Assembly (NCBI RefSeq): GCF_001522545.3
Contig: NC_031769.1
Coordinates: 20,319,875 to 20,383,874, forward strand
Direction: 5' to 3'
Source: Parus major
Taxonomy: Eukaryota; Chordata; Aves; Passeriformes; Paridae
DNA: 64,000 bases
Program-made: the position numbers and the translations under genes
The notes under the pieces: generated by a model
The model's database searches: none
What the model saw: the letters and a program-made list of their open reading frames with translations, nothing else
What the model was told of the DNA's origin: nothing
Part shown: positions 27,690-36,640 of the stretch, piece after piece
Layout: each line of letters starts with the position of its first letter
Numbering within the stretch: position 1 is the stretch's first letter

Positions 27690-27962
27690 CAGCTTTCTAT
27701 GATGAGCAGGATGTGGTATGGTCTGGGATATGCCTTGGGTCAGTTGAAGTCATCTGTCATGGCTGCATCTCTTCCCAACAACTTGTGCACTCCCAGCCCT
27801 CTCACTGGTGGGGTGAGGAGCAGAAAAGGCTCTGTGCATGCCCTGCTCATCAATAACTAAAATATCCCTGCGTTATCAACACTGTTTTCAGTGCAAATCC
27901 AAACTACAGCCCCATACCAGACACTATGAAGAAAATGACCCAAACCGAAACCTGCAAAGTGT
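27690..27962. mobile_element. Avian endogenous-retrovirus-derived repeat fragment
   Basis: From about CAGCTTTCTATGATGAGCAG to CCAAACCGAAACCTGCAAAG the sequence resembles a very common interspersed avian repeat that I associate with ERV long terminal repeats. Diagnostic parts include ACTTGTGCACTCCCAGCC, GTTATCAACACTGTTTTCAG and ACACTATGAAGAAAATGACC. It is diverged and has no open frame of retroviral type. Family, strand and exact ends need a repeat-library comparison. It is directly preceded by the CR1 fragment at 27576-27626. Confidence 0.6.
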
Positions 27963-28029
27963 ATCTTCGAAAAGCACTTTATGTAAATAAGGGAAGTTAA
28001 GTTTGAGCTGTGTGTATTTTTGGTAGGTT

Positions 28030-28290
28030 TTTAATTTATTCTAATCAGGATTACTCATAAATTATCTATTAATTACTATGTGCTATTTAGCAAGATCCTC
28101 TCAGCCATGTAGTCCATTTAGCTTCACAGTGAATGCCAGCCGTCTTAATTGTAGGATACTTTGTCAACATTTAATCAGTGGTACCTACTAATGTGGCATT
28201 GATGTGTTGGTATCTGTCCCAGTGCTATCAATCATGTGTGAGCAGCAAAGGCGGCAGTGACACCATTGCTCTCTGTCACATTATCAAGCC
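28030..28290. promoter_or_regulatory. AT-rich block with OTX-like and homeodomain cores
   Basis: Unique AT-rich sequence in the last 700 bases of the RSU1 intron. It holds TAATCAGGATTA (28042-28053, containing the OTX/PITX-type core GGATTA) and TTAATTA (28069-28075), followed by a stretch of balanced complexity. It could be a conserved non-coding element. The support is motif content only. Confidence 0.2.
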
Positions 28291-28582
28291 CCTGGGTTTT
28301 CTGGTTAGGGATGATGCTCACTTTGCTCTAAGCAGGCACTCTATCTCTCCAGTTCAACCCAATTTTTGTCATTGTCTACTTGAATACACATCCTTGCAGA
28401 CTTCCAAGCCTTAATCCCATAACTGCAGAATAAAGGTTGCTAGTTTCTAAAGGCAAAACTGATTGCTCCTTCACTGCTCCAAAAGCCTGCTCTTCCCTGA
28501 TGTTGCTCCCCTGAAAAGTCGCAAAAAAACAAATGTTAGAAAATTCAGTGTGTTGAGAAAAAATAAAGACCTGCTTTTTTTT

Positions 28583-28614
28583 TTTATTTCTAGTAAAAAA
28601 TTTATTTCTAGTAA
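28583..28614 (+). repeat. Exact 14-bp direct repeat with cryptic splice acceptors
   Basis: TTTATTTCTAGTAA occurs at 28583-28596 and again at 28601-28614. Each copy ends a T-rich stretch in TTCTAG, an acceptor-like trinucleotide context, and the sequence after copy 2 (GTAACTAACT) resembles a branch point. The pair sits about 90 nt upstream of the real acceptor of the RSU1 terminal exon, so it may be branch-point or decoy-acceptor sequence. Confidence 0.6.
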
Positions 28615-28703
28615 CTAACTAGATGCATTGTTTAATGTGCTGCAGAGTAAAAGTCTATGTTTAATGGTTGTATCACAATTTTTTTTTTCTCCTTTCCTTA
28701 CAG

Positions 28704-28806
28704 TCTTTATGGCAGACACATGCAGGCGAACCCTGAACCTCCAAAGAAGAACAATGACAAGTCAAAGAAGATCAGCCGTAAACCTCTGGCAGCCAAGAAC
28801 AAATAA
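28704..28806 (+). CDS. RSU1: RSU1 terminal coding exon (Ras suppressor protein 1, C-terminal tail)
   Basis: RSU1 is a leucine-rich-repeat adaptor that binds PINCH1 in the integrin-linked kinase-PINCH-parvin complex at focal adhesions. Only the last coding exon is here. It follows a strong polypyrimidine tract ending TTACAG (28681-28703). Its first base completes a codon split by the intron; 33 codons and a TAA stop (28804-28806) follow. The translation starts LYGRHMQANPEP, continues as a lysine-rich tail (PKKNNDKSKKISRKP) and ends KNK. This matches the C-terminus of vertebrate RSU1 as I recall it; human ends KNR. The tail lies beyond the leucine-rich repeats. The earlier exons are left of the window. 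The short exon is seen directly; function is family knowledge. Confidence 0.95.
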
Positions 28807-29180
28807 GTGCCTGGCTCTGTCTCTGTTTTACATCTGTTGCATTGCTTTTGCTTGTGCCTACAATATTTCTACACATCTCTTACTACGTATAAGAAAGCAG
28901 GGATTAGAATTCAATGCAATTTACTATGTATAATTCTTTAGAAGATACTGCTAGAGGGAAAGAAAATTACATATGCTCCTAACTATGGTCACATTTATGT
29001 AGCCATTTAATATATCACTGTCAAACATATTTTAACTTTTCTATTTATGTGTTTATTAATGTCCTCCCTTCACATGTGTCACATCCTGTTAATATAGGGG
29101 AGTTTGCACTTATATTATACGATATTAAATTTCATATGATATTCCAAGTGATTTTAATAAAGCTGTTTATTTGTATTGTT
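28807..29180 (+). other. RSU1: RSU1 3' untranslated region
   Basis: AT-rich sequence from the RSU1 stop codon to the expected cleavage site just after the AATAAA at 29156-29161. About 370 nt, without repeats. The downstream border is estimated from the poly(A) signal. Confidence 0.8.
29156..29161 (+). terminator. RSU1: RSU1 polyadenylation signal AATAAA
   Basis: A canonical AATAAA lies 350 nt after the RSU1 stop and is followed within 10-30 nt by a GU-rich stretch (TGTTTATTTGTATTGTTGTT), the expected downstream element. Cleavage is expected near 29175-29185. Confidence 0.85.
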
Positions 29181-29718
29181 GTTTAGTTTCTTCAGTAGGA
29201 CTTCTGAATAGGAAATTCCCTGAGGAATCTATGTGTCCAGTTTCCTGTAATATGTTGATTTCTTCTCTAGGAATGTGGTGGCATTTTATCTGATCCAAGT
29301 TAGTTAAAATGCAGAGCATTCTGTTCAAGGAGTGAAACACTTTAATCAGTTTCTTTTTCTGTTTTTATGTTGCTGTGGACTGCTCTTTTTGCCTTGAAGG
29401 TTATTTTGAAATCAAGGAGTAGGGAAGGGGAGAGAGGGGGAAAAAAAATTGTCTTTGTAGAGAGCTGCCAATTGCCAGACTCAGTTTGGGGAAGAGAACT
29501 TTGTCATTTGAAGAAACTTGTACTTCTGCCAATTTTTCAAGTGATTTTTTTTCTTTAGGCAGAAAACCCAAATAATGTGTTTAATCTCTGCTTAAAGTGC
29601 TTATACTGAAGAGCTATTCCAAATGGCTTTTGAAAATGCCACAGGTTCTATATTTATCTATACAGAGCTGGCACCACAACCAAGCTCTGAAGCTGCAATG
29701 GTTTAACGGCTCAAATAG

Positions 29719-29754
29719 TTTCAGGTTTTACCAATGGAGAAGAAAAACCTGAAA
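29719..29754. repeat. Perfect 11-bp inverted repeat, 14-nt loop
   Basis: TTTCAGGTTTT (29719-29729) and AAAACCTGAAA (29744-29754) are exact reverse complements. About 180 bases further on, TGCTGTCC (29934-29941) and GGACAGCA (29947-29954) form another short hairpin with a 5-nt loop. Both are just downstream of RSU1. No function is evident. Confidence 0.65.
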
Positions 29755-32034
29755 TCTACAGACAGTGTTTCCCAAATAATTTTACTCTTAGGAGAGCAGA
29801 AGCCAACAAGAGAACTCAAGGAACAAGAACAGATATCCAGACCTGGATCGCTTGTGTCAAGACCTTCCTGCCTTTGATTTCCAATTTAATGAATTTCATA
29901 CCCGAGTATGAACATACATTGCTGAGTGTCGGCTGCTGTCCCGTCCGGACAGCAAGCTGGGAAGCATGCCCAGCCTGCTGAGACAGGCCTGTTGTGTTCA
30001 GTGGGAAAAGAAAAGGTTTTAAATAATATCTTGTGCTAGAAGTGGTGCCTTCTGCAACAGCCGATCTGAGGTGTCTGTTATCAGCACCAGCCTCTCGAGC
30101 GCATTTAGGATTGCCCCGCATTTAGGTAACATGGTTGCCTTAGTCTGGGAATAAATGTATTGACATATATTTTGCAACAGATTTTTTTGAATTGGCAAGC
30201 AGAGCTAGGAAGTTGGCATCAAGCTTTAGACACACTTTAAGTGGTCTTCAGTACTTCAGAAGAATGAGGCAGTCTTGGTAGGCAGATGGAGAACAGAAAA
30301 AATGGTAGACTTGTCAGGAACAGTCAATTCTGTCTGTTGCAAGCTCTGCAGAGGATTTTCCAGACCTCTTAAGTGATCTGCTTAGGAAACAGGTCCAACT
30401 GAAACAGGCCCATGAAGGTGCTAGGTTGGATGCATGTTAAGAATTCACAGCAAATACTGTGCCCCATCTGGAATACACACAATTAAATGTGGTGTAGGTA
30501 TTAACACGTGAGAGGGCCTACTGACAATAATAATCATGCTACAAAAAGTCCTGAAGAAATGTCAATGAAATGTCAGAAGATCCCCAAACTACTACTGCAA
30601 ATTGGTTTTGGAACAAAATAAATAGCAAGGGCACATCTATCAGGAAGGGGTGAAGAGACTGGATCCTTCCCTGGCACTGAATGCTACCCCAGCCCTGGAG
30701 GAGGCACTTCCTCAGGGCTGCACCACTGCTCTCCTGACAGATACCAGACACCTGCTTAGAGACTTGGAGACTTTCTACATATACTCACTTCCCAATGAAG
30801 TGGATTCACCAGTCTCCCAAAATTTCCCTGGGTACACACAGGCATGGCTTTCTGTGAGTGGGGTGACAGTACAGCTTTCCTTTGGTTTGAACAGAAATCC
30901 AGCCAGAGCTGAAGGTTCAGGTGGTGTCTGAGACTGTCCATCATCCACTCTGTGGTCTGGGGTTTAGGCAAAAATAAGTTGCTACAGGGCTACAAGTGTT
31001 TGAAAGCATGGAGTAGTGTCTCTAATATAAAATTTAAAGCTTGTTGGGGAAGGCCTGATGATGTTATTGGTGGGAAGCTACAGCACTGCTTTAAAATAAG
31101 TTTATGGTTTTCAAGCATTAGTCAGACTTTCATTAACTGCAGTTGCAAATTTTGAAAGTGTTGAAAGAGTCATGCAAGCTCTCCTCTGCAGGATTGCAAA
31201 GTATTGATTGGAGCACTCTTATGTGCTCATAGCAAAAAAATCCACCCAACCTTCCCACTTCTTTCCTCATGAAGGAGGAAGAAACACAGTTTTGACAAGC
31301 AAAAGCAGGAATGAAGGGCCTGGGGAAGAGTAAGTGAAAGGCATGAAGATGAGAAGGATAAAAGAAATCCTAAAGGGAGAAGTACTTTACCAAAGATGGT
31401 GGCAGATGGGGGGGAGGGGGAAAGAAGTTTCTTGAAAAGAAAGATGAAAAAATAAGATAATGATCTCAGAAGATGATGAAAACCTGAAATGCATAAAGCT
31501 TTACAAACAGAAAACAAAATGGGTTGTAAAGGAATGCTCTTCAGAGGTGCAGGGCAGAATAAAAGACAAGGGAAAGAAATGCAAACTATCTGGGATGTGC
31601 TAAGGTTTTAGTGTTTCTAAAAATGTGCCAGCTTAGAGCAAACTACGCAACAGTTTTAATGTGAGTATGATGGTTTTATGTATCTGTTCTCTAAGGTCAT
31701 TCCTTTTGTAATATTTAAAAACAATGTTATATTTTACTGGGTCACATTTATTTCCCCATTGTACTCAAGGAAAGGAGTTGCTGTATCTTATTGTAGTGAA
31801 CCACTTAATGAGCAGTGCAGCTCATGATGGTCCCCATGGTCATTTCTCCAGAGGATCCATCAAACTGAGGCCCCTTCCAATGAGTCCTTGGTTGATGCAC
31901 CTAAGTGAGCACCTGTGCTGTGCCAGCCCTAGAAAAGCTGCTCTTTGCTCCACTGATCAGTATTGTTTCACTTGGCCCAATTGAAAATGGGATCCCTGGT
32001 CTCGGGTTGCCTTGAAGTGGGTGTCTTTGCCATC

Positions 32035-32057
32035 CATTCATTCATTCATTCATTCAT
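32035..32057 (+). repeat. (CATT)n microsatellite
   Basis: Five complete CATT units and a partial sixth, uninterrupted. Short tetranucleotide microsatellite, possibly polymorphic. Confidence 0.95.
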
Positions 32058-35000
32058 GGTCACTTGTTCAGGTTGTCTCTTTGGGCCACCCTTTCATGCA
32101 GCCAAAAGCATGCCTCTTCCAGGGGAGAAAAATCATTCCTGTGAAGAGAAAATTTGGTATTTTACTGCTTTCCTGTACCTGGAAGCTCTTTGAAAATAGT
32201 TATGCTGGTAATTCTCTGTTTTGATTTTGCATACGGTGAACTGGAAAGAGTATGGCAAATTTTTTGTGTACTATACAACCTGACAGAGGAAACCTTTTAA
32301 AATTACCATAAAACTGACATGCTGTGCCTGTGCAAAGAGTGGCCTGGGGAACTAATGTTACTTGCTAAGGATAGAGCAAGATGAAACCAGAAAACTTGCT
32401 TGTGCAGGCACCATCCACAATTTTCTTGTACTTAACAGTGTCAACCCTGTATTGCCTCCTGCAGTCCTCTTGATGGACTGGTAACAATTATAAAAAAAAA
32501 AATCCCAGTTATGAGAAACTGAGCACTGCTCTTACTCTCTTTCTTACTTCAAAAATAAGTAACAGCAACTGTGATTTTAAAGTTTCACCTTTTTATGATT
32601 GCTAGTCTGGGAATAAGTTTTCTATGGAGTCACTGGTGTTCAAGCACCATTATTTTGGTTTTAGTCAGGTCTTTCATGTTAAGGAAATGACAGTAGCATC
32701 TGTTTATCAATTAGCTTCCATCCTTACAGCTGGCAAATCACAGCAGCAGTGTGGGAGTTTCTCCTGAACTGGCAGCTTGTTCCAAGGTATGATCCAAGCT
32801 GGTGTGGTCCTCACCTCTCCTCCCTGCAGCACTGGCTGTATTCCCCATCCTCCTGCTCAGGGCTCTCCCTGCCATCACTGAATGGGGCTGGATCCTGGGC
32901 TTCTGGAGGAGCTGGGGAGTGAAAAATCTTCCTCCTGTTCTGGCTGACCCTCTGCTCCCAGGAAGCAGAGTGAGGTCAGAGTGCGGAGGCACTTCCAGCT
33001 CCAGCAGGGCTTGGGTGTTCCACACTGGCTCATGGCTTGGGGCTGGTAGGAAAGCTGGGAGGCCAAGTCTGTGCCATCCCCACGCTTGCTGAGCAGCAGG
33101 AGCTCCAGAGACGGGGAATATTTCCAGTTTGTAGCGGGTGGTAACTGTTAATATCCTCATGACAACCAGGAGGAGTGAGATTGTCATCGGTTATATTAGT
33201 TGTTAATTTTGTAAATATTAACGATTTCTAGGATTATGGCACAGGATGTGAGCTGTCAGCTTGCTTTATTTTCCTCCTACTCCTTCTTGTAATGACACAT
33301 CTTTTATACTCTCAGATTCATGCCATGTGTTGGTTACCTTGCACTGACACCAGGGCTGGCAGGTGTTCTGGGATGAAAACCATGATAACCTCCCAAAAGT
33401 TAGACTTTCTTCCCCTCCTGGGTACTTAGTTTCCTCTTACCTAAGGGGGAGTAATTTGCCTGTAAAGAGCAGTGATTTATAAATCTTTGTGGTTGATTTC
33501 CATCCAGCACTGCTGCCAAAGCTGCTGCCATTGGCACAGCTGAGCTCCTGCTTCCCCTTCCAGCTCACCTGTGAGTGCCTCAGGCAGGTACTGCCACTCC
33601 AGTCCCCCCCGGAGCAGGAGCTGAGTTACAGCTCACAAGGAACCATATCCCTGCTGTGAGAAAGCCCTGAAAAGTGACATTTTTACAATGTGTCTCAAGA
33701 GCAAAATTTTAACCATATTTTTAGATCAAGAAGCACGGCAATTGCGCGAGTACCAGTCACAGGAGTCACCCCTGCAGCTTGATGGACGTGTTCAGAGGCA
33801 GCTTTAGCAGCAAGGTGGAACTGGGGGCAAAGCACTGGGGAAAGTGGCTTTTCCAGGGCACTCGATCCTCACCTTGGCTCCCTTGCTGCTGGTGAGAGCC
33901 TCTCTGCTGCTCTGCCCTGCTCCTGTGCCACTGGCAGCCCTGAACAGCCAGTGCTCAGCCAAGCAGTGATGCGCCCCAGGCTGAATGTACATTCACAATT
34001 TTCCTGATACCCCAGTTACTCAAGGTAATGTTTCAAATGGCCTGCTGCTGGGCCAGCCCCCAATGTGAGCAGGAGTGGGGAGCATGGCTGTGTCCAGCTG
34101 GGTGCTGGCACGGGGACAAGCTGCACCTCCAGCCTGGGGTGATGCATACCTGCAGATGGTGCTTTGCAAGTACTGGATACCCCAACTGTTTCACTAATCT
34201 TCTAAATGGGGTGCCCTCTCCCAGGGCAGCCATCCTGCAGGTTCCTGGGCAGTCTTCTCCTGTACCCGAGCCTGGGTGATGCTGTGCTCCTCATGGTTTT
34301 GCTAATCCTTGCTTTGCCAGCAGGGGAATTGCAGGCTGCTGGCAGCATAGTTCCCAGTGACTGGGAAGGAAGCTACTGCCAGGCAGAGCCTGAGGAGCAG
34401 GGACACCTCCTGCCCTGGGGATGGCCTTGCCATCCTCACGTGAAACCCAGCGCCCAGGGGAGCCACACCGAGCTCCACTGCCCAGGAACTAAGTGCTGCA
34501 GAAGAAGTCCTGGTGGGGCTAGGAAGGGGCCACTTGTGGGGCTCAGCACAGCAGGGCCTTGGCAAGCAGCAGCCAGAGGAGAGCAGAGCCAAAGAGCTGG
34601 TCTGAGGCTCGACCTGCAGCACGGAGCACTGCTGGAGAGGGGGCAACACTGGAGTCGTGCTGGGCTGTGGGTGGCTCAGACTCTATGTAGGAGAGTGGAT
34701 TTTAAATTAATACTGGATGTTGTTTGCCCTCCAACTGTGTAGTTTAGGATGTGGCAGCAGTGGCATGGAGAACTGGTTTATCTTGTCAGCTCCCGCCCCA
34801 CAGCAATGGGGTTTAGAAGCCGTGTTATTGGTGGTCTGGCTTGAGCATCCTCAGCCACTTCTTTGTTTTCATATCCATCCAGATATTTTATTTTAGGGAG
34901 CTACTCAAACATGCCTGGCACATGTGATTTCCCAACGTCACATAGAAATGAGAATCTGTGTTTGGAATGGAAGAGAGCACAGATTTGGAGGAATGCAGTG

Positions 35001-35204
35001 CATGGGTAGTTCCTGGGATATGATTTTAGCAGTTTCCATCCAGACTGTACAACGGGACTTCCCTGTTTTCATTTCTGGACAGCTTAGGCTACTCAGAAGA
35101 TTTCTGCTCTGCCAGTTTATACCCAGAGACTCATTAAAAACCTTGTGGATCAGATATTCAATACTAATCCGCTCTGAGGGCAAGCACAAAAATCAAAGCT
35201 CTGA

Positions 35205-35690
35205 TTTCAATGCCGGTACCTTGCAGATACCGTGTGCGCCTGGGGTCCAGCTTCCAGCATCTCCGAGGCGGCCGTGCAGCCAGGGGGGATGCCCGGCAGC
35301 AGCTCGGGATGCGCTTTCCGCCTGTGCCAGCAGTGGGGGCAAGAATACAGCCGGAGAGGAGAGCTAAAACTCGGGCCTGAAATCCTTTTCGTTCATCGAG
35401 CTGCCGGTACAAAACATGCCGAGACAGCTCGCAGTGAGCACGACTGTCACCCCCAGGCTTGGCAGGGTGTCCCCAGGGAGGCTGCTGGTATTTCCTTTCC
35501 CCTCACTTTGCTTTTACATCAACTCCGCCAATTAAGCAACCAAATAATTCAGAGGCAGCCATGTGGCACCGACTGCTGTAGCTATGGCTAAAAATAACCC
35601 CAAACCTCGGGGGAAACAGCTCCAAGGACCGCGCACCGAGCCGAGCCCCGCTGCGGTGTGCGGAGGGGATCACAGCCCTGGCTTGCCCCA
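35205..35690. promoter_or_regulatory. Isolated CpG-rich cluster with MEF2-like site
   Basis: CpG dinucleotides are frequent here and scarce in most of the surrounding sequence. The cluster is 18 kb upstream of C1QL3 and 6 kb beyond RSU1, with no recognisable exon. Inside it are an AT-rich stretch near 35512-35555 (CCAATTAAGCAACCAAATAA) and CTAAAAATAA at 35588-35597, which fits the MEF2 consensus. It could be a distal enhancer, the promoter of an unannotated non-coding transcript, or only the most CpG-rich part of a GC-rich segment. Confidence 0.35.
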
Positions 35691-36279
35691 TCTGGGGGCA
35701 GCCAGAAACCCCCGGCTGGCCTGGCCGTGGCTGGATTTGAGGATGGTTTTGGTGGCTGGATTTGAGGGCAGGGATGCTCCTCTGCACCTCTCCCCGGGAG
35801 AGCCCCCAGCTGGGGGGACAGCCGGGGCAGAGCAGGGAGGTGCAGAGGAACCCCCAGGCACCAAGGGCTCCCCAGGAGCCTGGAGCCACCTTCCCTATCC
35901 CGAGGCAAGAACTGACAGAAACAGGTTCAGGATCTAGGCCTGGGTTTTGGACCTGTGGTTGATGGCTTTGCACACCAGGAAACACGAAATAAAACTTACC
36001 ATTCCTTATTTTAGAAAGAAAACAGAAATACCCAAGTAATAAACATTGAAAAATACTCTCTCTGAACCCCTTGAAATTACAAACCCCATGGGTTTGGGAG
36101 AAAAATGGAATTTCTTTGGCGTAAATAAGAAACCAGGGAAGGCCAGGCCACCTGGTGTAGCTCCACAGCTAGACTCATGATTCTGCCAGGTACAGCTGGT
36201 TATTAAAAAATAGAACAGCGTATCCAGTTTTGCATAGAAGTTTACTGTTCTTGTAAACCAAATGAAATTAATCATTGCG

Positions 36280-36640
36280 TTTATCTACAGGGTGTTCTAT
36301 AAAATCAATAAGCACAGCATAGCAGTCAAAATATGACAAGGCACTTAAACTTTGCCAACTCAATCCAATTAATTATATCTTCGTTAGAAAACAGTCATTT
36401 TTATAGAGTCAGTTGGCTCTTGAAGGACCATCATACAAGCTTGATCTAAGCTCATTGATTTTTACTTTATGATTTCCAGTTGAAAGCAAATAGAGATCAC
36501 TCGCTTTATAAAACAGTGAAAATGTGTATTTAACATACCGATATTATTTATAAGCAGCAGCTAATATTTAAGTGCCTCTTGTACGCCTTGATAAAAGTGG
36601 TTCATGATTCAGCCCTCTCAGATGTTCAGAGAATGTTCTT
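36280..36640. promoter_or_regulatory. AT-rich motif block, possible conserved enhancer
   Basis: Unique sequence abruptly following the GC-rich segment, with AATTAATTA near 36367-36378, a TTTATAAG element near 36546 and a run of complex, non-repetitive AT-rich sequence. No open frame or repeat explains it. The call is motif-based and weak. Confidence 0.25.

Larger units (their letters stand above)
1..28703 (+). other. RSU1: Last intron of RSU1 (5' part outside window)
   Basis: Everything left of the RSU1 terminal exon is read as one intron. I searched it for the preceding RSU1 exons (leucine-rich repeats and the segment just before the C-terminal tail) and found none, so the last intron is at least 28.7 kb. 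Most of it is unique AT-rich sequence without coding signal: I see nothing specific in 1-7790, 8811-12200, 12250-13125, 13265-16375, 16540-18140, 18870-27570 or 28300-28580. Items inside it are listed separately: an AT-rich homeodomain-site block, a purine-rich tract, a short hairpin, a GT-rich tract, CR1 and ERV fragments and a duplicated 33-bp sequence. Confidence 0.8.

Noticed and set aside
34206..34742. 178-codon + strand frame in GC-rich intergenic sequence
   Set aside because: Composition biased, overlapped by a frame on the opposite strand, and no resemblance to a known protein or splice pattern.
35503..35985. Overlapping frames on both strands, up to 160 codons
   Set aside because: They fall in the CpG-rich cluster, are Pro/Gly/Ala-rich and contradict each other; treated as by-products of GC content.
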